A stretch of DNA of 47,768 nt from Nocardia sp. CNY236 (GCF_000482385.1 NZ_AXVD01000038.1:1-47768); one strand, 5' to 3'; positions 1 to 7,844 are shown, counted from the first letter of the stretch. Notes: generated by a model not told the origin, from the letters alone. Made by a program: numbers and translations.

Positions 1-290
1 ATCTTCATCGGACCGAAGTGGTAGTGCTGGCGCAAGTGGATGATCTTGGTGACCACCTCGGGTTCTGTGACGGTCGGGCAGTGCAGCGGAGCGCTGGAGC
101 GATCCTCGAGCCCGTCGAGCCCTTCGTCCTCGTAGCGGCGCTTCCATCGGTAGAAGATGTTGCGGCTGATGCCGTAGTAGCGGCAGGTCGCGGCCACGTT
201 GCCGCTGACCTCCTCGGCATGCCGAAGCACCGCAAGACGCCGGTTCGCACGCCGGACCAGATCCTTCTCACTCCATACACGTTCGGGCAC
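1..290 (-). CDS. IS481-family transposase, N-terminal part (runs off the window)
   Basis: Reading leftward from a GTG at 290, with AAGGAG at 300-295 as ribosome binding site, about 96 residues are open to the window edge. They carry a helix-turn-helix region (AATCRYYGISRNIFYRWKRR) followed by LDGLEDRSSAP and HYHFGPMK, the usual passage from the HTH to the rve/DDE catalytic domain in IS481-family transposases. The enzyme would cut and join the ends of its own element. The catalytic domain lies outside the window, so whether the gene is intact cannot be judged. The GTG start is chosen for the strong Shine-Dalgarno sequence and because the whole HTH is then in frame. Confidence 0.85.
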   Translation of the reverse strand, partial: MPERVWSEKDLVRRANRRLAVLRHAEEVSGNVAATCRYYGISRNIFYRWKRRYEDEGLDGLEDRSSAPLHCPTVTEPEVVTKIIHLRQHYHFGPMK

Positions 291-345
291 GGGACTCCTT
301 CGTATCAGGAGCCCACAGTGTCAACAACCTCCGTCAGTTTTAGAA
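1..345 (-). mobile_element. IS481-like element, one end
   Basis: The transposase above is preceded on its strand by a sequence reading (plus strand, about 314-334) tgtcaacaacctccgtcag, which resembles IS481-family terminal inverted repeats (a TGT..AACAACC type end). The outer boundary at about 345 is an estimate, because the other terminus and any target duplication lie outside the window. Confidence 0.45.
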
Positions 346-608
346 CTAGTTGATCCCAGGCCTCCCCGCCTGATGCAGGGAGATCAGGCGCCGCCACACT
401 CGCACGTGCGCGCCACAAGGCTTCTCACGTATGCCGGAACCGATGTGTCCATCGAGCCCCCCACTGTCCTGAGACAAAGCAACATCATTGCCCCGGGGTG
501 GAGTGTGATCGGATGGTCACACTGCTGGCAACCCCAGCCGCCCGGAGCTCACCCCAAGCTGCAATGCGCACCCCACCTGACCTCCTCCTGCCTGTCCAGG
601 ACATTTCG

Positions 609-624
609 TCACAGTGATGATTTG
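609..624 (+). repeat. Direct repeat copy 1 (TCACAGTGATGATTTG)
   Basis: This 16-bp sequence recurs exactly at 1133-1148. Its core TCACAGTGA is a palindrome with an odd centre. Similarity continues downstream in both copies (AATT..GGCA). Possible binding site for the partition or replication protein. Confidence 0.6.
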
Positions 625-892
625 CGGGTCAATTCGGCATCTCTATGCAAAGGGCCGACACTACTGCAGATGGGCCGACGAAACCTGCGGAGAAACCCAC
701 TGCGGACTGAGCAGCCCCCGCTACGTCATCCATGTCCGCTTCGCGGTAGCCGCGGCCGAAATGCGATGTTGGATCCTGCCGATATCGGCGATAGAGGCCC
801 CGCCGACTCCCTCGGTTGGCGTATAGACCTCAGCTTCGGCGCGACTCTCCCATTGTGAGCTATTGAAGATGTTCAGGTGTGAAGTCCGCTGA

Positions 893-950
893 GAGGCATG
901 CAGATTCGTTGATCCATAGATCAAGATACACAGTCGAGTCTGCATGCCTC
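893..950. repeat. Nested inverted repeat
   Basis: The outer arms GAGGCATGCAGA (893-904) and TCTGCATGCCTC (939-950) are perfect 12-bp inverted repeats. Between them, TTGATC (909-914) and GATCAA (919-924) form an inner 6-bp inverted repeat around CATA. The AGGCATGCA core recurs at 1230-1238. It could be a protein binding site or a cruciform in the partition/origin region; no gene ends here, so a terminator is unlikely. Confidence 0.6.
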
Positions 951-1132
951 GACATGGCTGTCGATCGTCTAGATTCGATCATGTGTATTACGAATAACTA
1001 TGGCTGTTTCAGCGGAAATCGGCCAGAATTTCCACCCCGCGAGTCCCACAGAGCACAACCGCAATTTGCCCCCTGTGAGCAACACTGGCAGTCACGACCC
1101 CCATATGCACACTGTCTCATTCAGTCAAAGCA

Positions 1133-1148
1133 TCACAGTGATGATTTG
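1133..1148 (+). repeat. Direct repeat copy 2 (TCACAGTGATGATTTG)
   Basis: Exact second copy of the 16-bp repeat at 609-624. Here the palindrome extends to CATCACAGTGATG (1131-1143). It lies about 45 bp before the GATGC repeats and about 230 bp before parA. Confidence 0.6.
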
Positions 1149-1191
1149 GCTGAATTTGGCACACGTTCAGCTTATATCTCCTGGTAGACGC

Positions 1192-1263
1192 CGATGCATC
1201 TACCGATGTGGTTACAGATGCGTCTTCAAAGGCATGCACTGATGCACCCAGGAAGGCATTCCA
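1192..1263 (+). repeat. Iteron-like GATGC repeats at 12/24-bp spacing
   Basis: GATGCATCT (1193), GATGCGTCT (1217) and GATGCACCC (1241) start exactly 24 bp apart. A weaker copy, GATGTGGTT, starts at 1205, exactly 12 bp in. GGCAT-containing units fill the registers at 1228 and 1252 (AAAGGCATGCAC, GAAGGCATTCCA). Arrays of short repeats read by RHH centromere-binding proteins are known upstream of parA in type Ib partition loci, so this is the best candidate parS here. The functional assignment is inference. Confidence 0.5.
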
Positions 1264-1376
1264 CCCAGCTTAGACGCTCTCGTACTTGATTGTAGGCGTG
1301 GCACATTGAAAGAAGTGGTCTAGAGAGGAGTAATGTGCTGCACAATGCCAAGACTCGCACCTAGGGAGCCCAATAC

Positions 1377-2126
1377 ATGTCCATCGGAGCTATGCTCATG
1401 CAGACCTGCGAGAAATATCCGCTGTACGTCCCACCTGATGACTACCGAGCAACTTGGGTTGTGGGAGGAGGTAAGGGTGGAACTGTGAAGACGACCAGTG
1501 CAATACACCTGGGTATCGTGCTGGCGCGGAGTGGTAGGACGTTGGTCGTCGACGCTGATGCAGGATCGCAGAGTAGCGCGAAGTGGGCAGCGACATATAG
1601 GGAGTTGACCGGGGACGAACCTCCATTCACCGTTGTGCAGCACACCATCGAGACTGGATTGGCGTCTACCTCGCGGAGCCTTCGTCGGGACGGAGGGTTC
1701 AAGCACCTCATCATCGACCTCCCCGGCAACGCTGGAACTCAGTTCGGGCAGGCCCTGCGTGTTGACCCAGAGGTTGGAGGGTCGGTGGAACTGATCCTCG
1801 CCATCACGCCCAGCAGGATCGAAGTTGTCACCATCAATGGCACCCTTGAGAAGGCTGGTGAGGTTGCTGACGAAACCGAGCGTGAGATCGGTGCCCAAGT
1901 GGTCTGGTGTCGGAACGACACCCGCACTTCGGAATTGGCCGAAGCGGTTACGGCAGCGGATGATCCGGAATTGCAGTGGCCGTATCTCCGAACCGTCGTG
2001 CCTCAACGTAGGCGCTACCGCAACTTTGGTGAGTTCCCGGAACACACGGGAGCCTACGAGGGTGTCGCATCCGAGATCATCGAAGATAAAGCAGTAGTTC
2101 TGGGAAAGCGCGGTGACGCAGCGTGA
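1377..2126 (+). CDS. parA: ParA-family partition ATPase
   Basis: This 249-residue cytoplasmic P-loop ATPase should drive plasmid segregation by ATP-dependent binding to the nucleoid, together with the RHH protein encoded next. A deviant Walker A motif, GGGKGGTVKTT, lies at residues 30-40; LVVDADAGSQSS follows as the A' region, and HLIIDLPGNAG fits Walker B. The usual KGGxGKT Gly before the catalytic Lys is Val here, which is unusual. There is no N-terminal DNA-binding domain, so it resembles short type Ib ParA proteins. The ATG at 1377 is preceded by a GGGAG at about 1364. The stop overlaps the next start (GTGA at 2123), so the two are translationally coupled. Repeats upstream are probably its centromere. 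Confidence 0.85.
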   Translation: MSIGAMLMQTCEKYPLYVPPDDYRATWVVGGGKGGTVKTTSAIHLGIVLARSGRTLVVDADAGSQSSAKWAATYRELTGDEPPFTVVQHTIETGLASTSRSLRRDGGFKHLIIDLPGNAGTQFGQALRVDPEVGGSVELILAITPSRIEVVTINGTLEKAGEVADETEREIGAQVVWCRNDTRTSELAEAVTAADDPELQWPYLRTVVPQRRRYRNFGEFPEHTGAYEGVASEIIEDKAVVLGKRGDAA

Positions 2127-2968
2127 CTGAGTCAAGCACTGAGCCTGGAAATACCCGAAAACGAGTCCTCGGCGGCACCAAGAAGAAGCCCTCGACGGCC
2201 ACCATTCTTAGCGCATCGCCGAAGACCCCTGCCATCGATCCTGTGGAAGGCAGGTTGCCTGATGCGCCACCTACAGCCGGCGCATCAGAGTCGGGGGAAA
2301 CCGCTCCGACTCCTCGCAAACCCGCACAGACGTGGGAGCGATCCGCCAAGAACCCTGCTGCTTCGTCCAGGGGCGTAGTGGCTGCCGCCGGAGCAACTCA
2401 CCGACAAGCGCAAAGCCCGCCACCGTCGCCGGCCGCAACCACGCGGCCACAGCCGACATCCAGCGAGGAGCCTCGTCGCCCGATCGCCTCTGTGACGCCC
2501 ACCCCCAAGCCTGATGAGCCACATAGCGCCGAGGACATCGAAACGCTCGTTGTTGATGTTGATGACGCGGTCAGTCACCGAGTGTCGGTATACATCACAA
2601 GTGCCGCTTTGAAAGAGGCGCGGAAATCAGGCATGATTCGTGGTGCGCTCGTCATCGAGGCCGTCGAGCGGGCATTGGAGGAAGAAGTCCTTCAGGGTCT
2701 CATCAAGCTCCGTGAGAAGGGTGTACCTCGTCAGGGGAGCAGATTCCCCGCGCGTCCGCAATCGCGGCGCCTGACCAGTCGCGCATTCGGTGCTAAGACA
2801 CGAACTCTCTGGCAGCCTGCGTTCAGCGAGGAAGAGATAATCGAACTCGATGCGATCATGGAGGAGGTCGGGGCGAAGAATCGGTCACAGCTGATCTCCA
2901 TCGCCGTTGAATGGTATCTGACCCCAAATGCCACTCTCGGAGATTCATCCATCGATCTGGACTCTTGA
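2123..2968 (+). CDS. Partition partner with two ribbon-helix-helix-like motifs
   Basis: 281 residues, starting at a GTG that overlaps the parA stop. Residues 1-140 are rich in Pro, Ala, Ser, Thr and Lys and probably disordered. Two segments fit the strand-helix-helix pattern of RHH DNA-binding proteins: about 152-190 (HRVSVYITSAALKEARKSG, then a second helix) and about 225-266 (TRTLWQPAFSEEEIIELDAI, then NRSQLISIAVEWYL). RHH proteins such as ParG and Omega are the centromere-binding and autorepressor partners of short ParA proteins, and position makes this the ParB-equivalent. Two RHH units in one chain would be a built-in pseudo-dimer. The basic, disordered N-terminus may contact ParA. The fold is inferred from sequence pattern only. 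Confidence 0.7.
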   Translation: MTESSTEPGNTRKRVLGGTKKKPSTATILSASPKTPAIDPVEGRLPDAPPTAGASESGETAPTPRKPAQTWERSAKNPAASSRGVVAAAGATHRQAQSPPPSPAATTRPQPTSSEEPRRPIASVTPTPKPDEPHSAEDIETLVVDVDDAVSHRVSVYITSAALKEARKSGMIRGALVIEAVERALEEEVLQGLIKLREKGVPRQGSRFPARPQSRRLTSRAFGAKTRTLWQPAFSEEEIIELDAIMEEVGAKNRSQLISIAVEWYLTPNATLGDSSIDLDS

Positions 2969-3400
2969 CAGGTGGAGCGGGGGAGCGACCTCGCCTGCGA
3001 GGCGTGGTTGTTCTTCCGCGCACAAGCTGTGTGCTTGCCGCGGACCCTGGACACGGGGCAGAGCTCGTTGCGACAGTTGTGCGCGCCGCCCCCTAATTCC
3101 GGCGAACCTTCGCCAGGTGTCCCCGCCATCCCACAAAGTCAATCATCACGTGACGAAAACCAGTATAGGATACCACCGCCCGGGTCGCGGGTGTCATCTC
3201 GCTCTCGCATGGGGTTGTCCATGGCGGGGGGCAGTTGGTTGATCCCCCTCAGACCAAACGTTCCAACGAGGAAAACGTCGACTGCAAAATTATCGTCTCG
3301 TGCGCATATTTTGGTATCTACATGAATTTTAATCGTCAGCCACTGCCATGGCTGGCTGGTCAGCTGATGACCCACTCCCAGTAGCGCTGCGGCAGATTCA
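2969..3400. other. Intergenic region after the partition genes
   Basis: No convincing gene. A short hairpin (CCTCG at 2989-2993, CGAGG at 2998-3002) followed by a T-rich stretch could end the parA transcript, but the stem is only 5 bp. The stretch at about 3255-3360 is more AT-rich than its surroundings. Nothing else was recognised. Confidence 0.35.
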
Positions 3401-3841
3401 TCAGCCCATCCACAACCAGGTGTCACCCACCGCGTCGTCGCCGGCCTGCTCCCACCCGGCGAGGATCTCCAGCTTCCGCTGATAGGCGCAGGCGGCTGCC
3501 TCGACAGTCGAATAGATCTCGGTTTCGACGAATCCGTTCGCGTCCCACGCGTGCACGCTGCGGCAATCACGCACCGCGCCGCGCGCGTCTCCATTTGCGG
3601 TCCACTCTTCTCGGTCGGCGGGCGCCCACAGGCCACTGGGTTCCTGACGCACGGCGGCGGTGCCATCAGCCAGCACGACCAAAGTTGAAGTTGAGGCTTC
3701 GGCGTCCAGGGGATAGACCGTCCCGGCTACCCAGATGCCCGCGGGCCAATCACGCGGCGTCTCGGTGGCGTCGGCAGGGGCTGCTGGGGGGGCATTGAGC
3801 ACGGCGGCGAGGTCGTAGCTGTTGCTGATATGCGAGATCAT
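3401..3841 (-). CDS. Hypothetical protein, intact paralogue of the pseudogene at 9841-10250
   Basis: 146 residues from an ATG at 3841, preceded by AAAGGA; this start is preferred to a longer version because of the ribosome binding site. Function unknown. The N-terminal 70 residues (LNAPPAAPADATETPRDWPA, then GTVYPLDAEAST.TLVVLADG) are nearly repeated in the decayed gene at 9841-10250, at both protein and DNA level, whereas the C-terminal halves differ. The C-terminus is rich in acidic residues and Trp. There is no signal peptide or membrane segment. It lies between the partition genes and an IS3-type remnant whose terminus starts about 70 bp upstream. Duplication alongside the rep genes suggests a plasmid maintenance or accessory role, but this is a guess. 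Confidence 0.6.
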   Translation of the reverse strand: MISHISNSYDLAAVLNAPPAAPADATETPRDWPAGIWVAGTVYPLDAEASTSTLVVLADGTAAVRQEPSGLWAPADREEWTANGDARGAVRDCRSVHAWDANGFVETEIYSTVEAAACAYQRKLEILAGWEQAGDDAVGDTWLWMG

Positions 3842-3969
3842 TCGAATCCGGTCCTTTCTGTCGCGGCTGCGTACATCCGTGGCAGCTATCAGGGGCGCCG
3901 CGTGAGGTTCCCCCCGGATAGTGGACACCTGATTCGCAGGACTTGTGGTCCTGCTGGAAGGATGTCCTC

Positions 3970-4277
3970 ATGCCTCCTGGTAAGCGTCGGTCGTTCACGG
4001 CCGGGTACAAGGTCGAGGCAGCGCATCGGGTGATCGATTCCGGTCGAAGTCCCGGGAACTGGGCCTCAATGACGGATTGTTGAGTAACTGGGTCAAAGAT
4101 GAGCGGCGCGTTGCCGCCGCCGAGATCCTTGGTGAGAAGCCCCTGGACGCGGCCGAGCGAGCCGAGTTGCAGCGGCTGCGGCGCCAGGTCGGTGAGCTCG
4201 AGAAGGACAACGCCTTCTTGGTAAAAGCTTCGGCGTACTTTGCCGCGATGCAGGAGAGCCGGCCCGGTTCGATCTGA
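3970..4277 (+). pseudogene. IS3-family transposase OrfA (frameshifted)
   Basis: The frame starts at ATG 3970 (MPPGKRRSFTAGYKVEAAHR) as in IS3 OrfA, then breaks after VIDSGRS, where the expected IAEVARELG stretch is shortened, and reaches a stop at about 4080. The rest continues in another frame (LLSNWVKDERRVAAAEI, then the leucine-zipper-like ERAELQRLRRQVGELEKDNA) and ends at TGA 4275-4277, overlapping the orfB start. The HTH is damaged, so no functional transposase is expected. Confidence 0.75.
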
Positions 4278-4913
4278 TGGTGAAGTACGCCGGCCCCGAC
4301 GACATCGCCGAGAGCGCCGGCACTACCGCCGCTGAGGGGCGAGGGTTTTCCATCACCCGTATGGCACGGTTGTTGAAGGTTTCCACCTCCGGGTACTACC
4401 AGTACCTCAAGCGCAGGGCCGCAACCGTTCTCACACCACCTCAGCAGCGTCGCGCGGATCTGACGGTGAAAATTCTCGACATCCACACCGATTCGGACGG
4501 CACACGGATCGCCGCGAATCACCGATGAGCTGCGCGAGCGCGGGCAGACAGTGAACTATAAGACGGTCGCGGCGATCATGGCCGAGATCGGGATCGAGGG
4601 TATCAGTCCGCGCACGTTCAAAGTCCGCACGACAGTTGTGGATCCGGACGTCTCGTTCCCGCCGGATCTGGTGTCGCGTGTGTTCGATCGAGGTCGCCCT
4701 GACGCGGTGTGGACCACCGATTTCACGTATCTGACCTGCGGAGAGGGCGACATGTATCTGTGCGCTCTCCGTGACGGGCATACCCGACGCGTGCTCGGAC
4801 ACGCCATAGTCGATCACATCGGCGCCGACGTGGTCGAGGACGCGATCGAGCAGGCTGTCGCCATCGTCATGAACGGTGGACTCGCCCGGCGGCTCGTGCC
4901 ACGCCTCTTTTGA
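4277..4913 (+). pseudogene. IS3-family transposase OrfB (frameshifted and truncated)
   Basis: From ATG 4277 the protein reads MVKYAGPDDIAESAG and goes through the HTH_21-like SITRMARLLKVSTSGYYQYL to DIHTDSDGT. One base is then missing from the usual GTYGSPRI, so the frame stops at 4528. The downstream frame holds RITDELRERG, ISPRTFKVRTTV and the start of the rve domain (DAVWTTDFTYLTCGEGDMYL), with the first catalytic Asp. It loses similarity near 4870, before the second Asp and the Glu of the DDE triad. Confidence 0.75.
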
Positions 4914-4944
4914 ACTCGCTCTATCAGCCCTGCTATGAACACAT

Positions 4945-5121
4945 TCACCACGCGGTCCGATCTGCCATCACCTCGCCGGCAGCGCAGGCCTCATCGGCCG
5001 GCAGCCGATACCCGAATTCCGAATCATCCGGGTGGGCGTCGGCCGGGGTATCCGCCCGATTCCCGTTGTCACGTTCGGGATCGGTGACTCTGCCTGTGAA
5101 CCGGCCGAATTCGTTGCACAC
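4945..5121 (-). CDS. Possible small protein downstream of rep1
   Basis: A 58-residue minus-strand frame from GTG 5121, ending ADEACAAGEVMADRTAW. Codon use has GC-rich third positions and the composition looks protein-like (VCNEFGRFTGRVTDPERDNG). The frame is open further upstream to about 5200 but has no standard start there. It lies directly downstream of the replication gene on the same strand. It may be a small real gene or the tail of a broken one cut by the IS3 element. Function unknown. Confidence 0.3.
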   Translation of the reverse strand: MCNEFGRFTGRVTDPERDNGNRADTPADAHPDDSEFGYRLPADEACAAGEVMADRTAW

Positions 5122-5207
5122 CGTGATCTGCGCGATTCGGAACTTTGTGCGGGGGATGCGTGGCGGTGGTGTGCTGCTCCTTCGCGCAGGGTTCCGGAGC
5201 GACGCCC

Positions 5208-7319
5208 TTATTGTCTGGATACCTTATTGGGTGGCTGTTGCGGTCGCGGCGGCCCCGGTGGTCGATGTTGATCGGGAGTGTGCCTGCGGTATCGAGGTGG
5301 GGTGTGGACTTGTTCTGCTTCAAGGTGGTCTGTAAGTACATGTGTGGCGGCGGCGTAGTGGTGGAGGTGCTCGTCTGGTGGCCCGGCGTGTGCTACTGCG
5401 TCACACCACTGCGCCCAGTCGGCGTCTTCCCATGGTGGCGCCAAGCTTCGGGGCAGCTCGGCGGGGGTTGGGTCTGGTGTCCATTGTTGGTCGAATCGTG
5501 CCTGAAGCCATGTCCACCATTGGTGACGTTCAATGCGGTGTCTGGCGATCCGTGTTTTCTGCCGGTCCGGTAGACCGTGGGCGTGCGCAATCTCATCGAG
5601 GGACACCGTCCCACGCCGCAGTCGGCCGCGCTCGCGTGTCAGCAGTCCCGTCACGATCAGAGAGAGTGTGGTGTCGTAGCACGCGGATCTCGACATGTGG
5701 GTGGCGGCCCGGATGTCCTCTATTCGCTCCAGGCCACTGAATGCGACGAGTTCGAATACCCGCCGGCCTCGTAAGCCCAGCACGTTCCATGCGGCGTGTA
5801 TTGGCGCTACTTGTATTCGGCGGGTGGCTGTTTCGTCGACCACGTATGGTTTGCCTTGCGCATTGACGGGTGTGGTGAGCGCGTATCTGTCTGCTAAACG
5901 TCCCGCTGCCCGCCGTACCCGAAGGATTGGCGCCCCTGGCGTGTCGCGCAACTGCCGCAGGATTGCCGCAACGGTTGTTTCCGACAGGAGTCCTGCCATG
6001 ATCGACAGTGAGCGCACGCCGATCTCTGCCACAGGTGTGTCGTTCACCAGGGTTCCTGTTGTGGCGCTTGCGTACGACAGGGCTTGTAGTACGGCTAGCA
6101 CTGTCCAGCGGCGCGCGGCGTTGGGCCATTGCTGGTCGACCCATGCCGTTGATGCTGCCAGCCAGCGCGCGTGACGTGTGGTGGTGGTTCGGGGCGCCCA
6201 CCCCCCTGTGTGCTGTGGGAACTTGTGTGCACTGGCCCGGACTTCTTCGGTAATTCGGCTCGCCCAGTAACAAGCTTTGCTCCAGTCGGCTCGTAGCTGG
6301 CTGTCGGTGTTTCGTTGGTATCGGTTGTAGGCTGCGCTGAGCCCGGTCCAGTCACCACCGCGTTGTGGCAGCTGGGCGCGCACCTCGGCTAGCGACCAGC
6401 CGCGGACCGCGCAGTGGGCGAGAACCGACTGGCGGGCCTCGCTGTGGGTCGGCCACCGTCGGTTTGCGGGCCGGGTTCCGGTTTGTGCGTAGTTCGTGAT
6501 TGTGGTGGGTAGGTGTGTGCTCCAACGGAATTCCGACCTCAGTCGTGTATTGTCGCCGCTTCCGGCCCACCATCGTGTGTCCAACATGTTGGTGTCGGAG
6601 CCCGGCCGCGGCGCGGTTGGTCCCTTTGTAGCCGGTGGCATTCCGGTGATGCCGAGCGATGTTGTGAGACGTGCGAGGAATCCTCGATCGCTGCGTGTGG
6701 TGAATGCTTCTACTGCGTCACCTAAGGTGCCGTCCAGCATCCGGATGCCACCTTGCTTGCTTGTCGATCCCGGTGGAGCGATGGCCCCGGTGCTGGGGTT
6801 GAGCATCGGGGAGATGTCGAGGCTGGGCAGCAGTCGAGCGAGCAGCCGCATGAGGGTTTCGATGTCACCGCGACGTATCGCCACACCTGCTGGGAGGGGA
6901 ACGTAGATGTGTCGGCCCGCGCTGGTGGTCGAGGTGTCGGAGATGTATCGGCCTCCGGCTGCGCTGATCCAGGCTGTCAGGCGAGCGTAGTCCGCGGCGA
7001 CCTGGGCGGCGCTGGCGCGGCTCTTCGCGTCCAGATCGAATACAAGACAGCGGGCGTAGCCGCTGTGGAAGATGGGCACGCAGACTGCCACTGCTGGAGG
7101 TGTGCGTGGCAGGTAGCCGCGGGCGCGATTGTCGTAGGTCTTGGTGGCTAGGTTGTAGCGGCGGTGTGATCGGCGGGCGGCGATCAAAGGAGTGAGCACT
7201 GACCACACACGATCCGGTGGTGCGGTTGCGGTATTTGCGTGTGTCGCGGTTGCTCTGTGTGCAGGCAAACCGCTACTGTGAGACCTGCTCAACGTTATAC
7301 AGTCCCTTTCGTAATGCAC
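5208..7319 (-). CDS. Primase-polymerase-like plasmid replication protein (copy 1)
   Basis: 703 residues from ATG 7319. The first 200 fit an archaeo-eukaryotic primase (prim-pol) fold: motif I CLVFDLDAK with acidic D95 and D97, motif II GRHIYVPL with H137, then the Gly-rich GAIAPPGSTSKQGG at 178-191. A winged-helix-like segment lies near residues 530-600 (RIEDIRAATHMSRSACYDTT). The layout matches single-gene initiators of actinobacterial plasmids that bind the origin and prime synthesis. A divergent paralogue lies at 12184-14397, sharing both motifs and the helix-turn-helix. The leader has AAAGGG and a conserved 34-bp block also found upstream of the paralogue; an in-frame TTG within it would be an alternative start. 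The role as initiator is inferred from domains. Confidence 0.75.
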   Translation of the reverse strand: MHYERDCITLSRSHSSGLPAHRATATHANTATAPPDRVWSVLTPLIAARRSHRRYNLATKTYDNRARGYLPRTPPAVAVCVPIFHSGYARCLVFDLDAKSRASAAQVAADYARLTAWISAAGGRYISDTSTTSAGRHIYVPLPAGVAIRRGDIETLMRLLARLLPSLDISPMLNPSTGAIAPPGSTSKQGGIRMLDGTLGDAVEAFTTRSDRGFLARLTTSLGITGMPPATKGPTAPRPGSDTNMLDTRWWAGSGDNTRLRSEFRWSTHLPTTITNYAQTGTRPANRRWPTHSEARQSVLAHCAVRGWSLAEVRAQLPQRGGDWTGLSAAYNRYQRNTDSQLRADWSKACYWASRITEEVRASAHKFPQHTGGWAPRTTTTRHARWLAASTAWVDQQWPNAARRWTVLAVLQALSYASATTGTLVNDTPVAEIGVRSLSIMAGLLSETTVAAILRQLRDTPGAPILRVRRAAGRLADRYALTTPVNAQGKPYVVDETATRRIQVAPIHAAWNVLGLRGRRVFELVAFSGLERIEDIRAATHMSRSACYDTTLSLIVTGLLTRERGRLRRGTVSLDEIAHAHGLPDRQKTRIARHRIERHQWWTWLQARFDQQWTPDPTPAELPRSLAPPWEDADWAQWCDAVAHAGPPDEHLHHYAAATHVLTDHLEAEQVHTPPRYRRHTPDQHRPPGPPRPQQPPNKVSRQ
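7278..7311 (-). promoter_or_regulatory. Leader block conserved with that of the second rep gene
   Basis: On the plus strand GTGAGACC.G..CAA.GTTA.., then AGTCC and TTTCG, is shared between 7278-7311 and 14416-14447, although the neighbouring sequence differs. Read on the gene strand it contains AAAGG(G)ACT, which could be the ribosome binding site, and TTGA..GGTCTCAC. It overlaps the annotated start of the first rep. It may be a regulatory or translation-initiation element common to both. Confidence 0.5.
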
Positions 7320-7376
7320 AACCGCTCGAGGTGCCGATCTGGTGCCAAGCGGCAGCCCTCGAAGGGTTCTGCGTGC

Positions 7377-7410
7377 GGCCCCCCAGCGTTTTCCAGGCGG
7401 TAGGGGGGCC
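7377..7410. repeat. 8-bp inverted repeat upstream of rep1
   Basis: GGCCCCCC (7377-7384) and GGGGGGCC (7403-7410) are perfect inverted repeats with an 18-nt loop. It sits between the small DNA-binding-like gene and rep1, in the rep1 leader. It has no T-tract on either strand, so it may act as a leader structure rather than a terminator. Confidence 0.45.
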
Positions 7411-7451
7411 GAGCTGTATTCAGGGTGTCACCGGATAGGAGGGTGCTCCGG

Positions 7452-7811
7452 TTAGGCGGCGGCGTCGTTGCCGATCGGCAGCACCTCCTGCCGCTCTGTG
7501 GTTTCGGCAGTCGTGGCCAAGTCAGGCCGGTGCAGTGCTTCTGCGAGCAGCTCTGTCACGACTTTCTCCAGCGGGACGCCAAGGCGGGTGGCCTCGTGGA
7601 ATGCCGCGTCGTAGACCGCGCGCGTCGTCGGCAGCGACCCGACACCGTGCCAGTCGGTCACCAAGTCTGGGCGAGCGAGATTCAGGGCCACGAGGTCAGC
7701 TGTGTAGGGCCCCATTGTCCGCGTGGGTGCGAGGTCCTTCAGCTCGCCATACACCGGGCTGGGTAGGCGGACCTGCACGAGGTTTCTCACGCCTTTGTCG
7801 CGCTGTGCCAT
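7452..7811 (-). CDS. Small DNA-binding-like protein upstream of rep1
   Basis: 119 residues from ATG 7811. The N-terminus, RNLVQVRLPSPVYGELKDLA, fits the strand-then-helix beginning of RHH or similar plasmid regulators. The C-terminal half is helical with acidic and basic faces and ends in an Ala-rich tail. It precedes rep1 on the same strand, and a perfect 15-bp palindrome (7830-7844) sits 18 bp upstream of its start, fitting an autoregulated repressor or partition-type accessory. Its equivalent near rep2 is probably the gene at 10766-11431, which has a comparable V-x-L-P-then-helix pattern but low overall similarity. No strong Shine-Dalgarno sequence was seen. Confidence 0.6.
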   Translation of the reverse strand: MAQRDKGVRNLVQVRLPSPVYGELKDLAPTRTMGPYTADLVALNLARPDLVTDWHGVGSLPTTRAVYDAAFHEATRLGVPLEKVVTELLAEALHRPDLATTAETTERQEVLPIGNDAAA

Positions 7812-7829
7812 GCTCGCCAACCTAATCGT

Positions 7830-7844
7830 TGCTATCAGATAGCA
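7830..7844. promoter_or_regulatory. Perfect palindrome TGCTATCAGATAGCA, probable operator
   Basis: Seven-base arms around a central A, 18 bp upstream of the start of the gene at 7452-7811. Size, symmetry and place suit an operator for a small dimeric repressor, most simply that gene's own product. Confidence 0.55.

Larger units (their letters stand above)
346..1376. other. Non-coding region upstream of parA; candidate centromere or origin region
   Basis: About 1 kb with no convincing gene: the open frames in it are short, poorly biased and overlap each other. It holds several repeats and palindromes, listed separately: a 16-bp repeat at 609-624 and 1133-1148, a nested inverted repeat at 893-950, and GATGC repeats on a 12/24-bp spacing at 1192-1263. 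Dense repeats directly upstream of a parA-RHH gene pair are typical of plasmid centromeres, and such regions may also contain an origin. No DnaA boxes or AT-rich unwinding tract were identified with confidence. A promoter for parA must lie near 1260-1370, but no clear -35/-10 pair was seen. Confidence 0.5.
3914..4913 (+). mobile_element. Decayed IS3-family element
   Basis: The left end has CCGGATAGTGGACACC at 3914-3929, typical of the TGGATAGTGGACACC-type ends of actinobacterial IS3 elements. It is followed by frameshifted orfA and orfB remnants. No matching right end was found: orfB similarity stops near 4870, so the element is truncated there. Confidence 0.65.

Noticed and set aside
1320..2135. 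Minus-strand frame opposite parA
   Set aside because: The plus strand encodes an obvious ParA with overlap to its partner; the opposite frame has no features.
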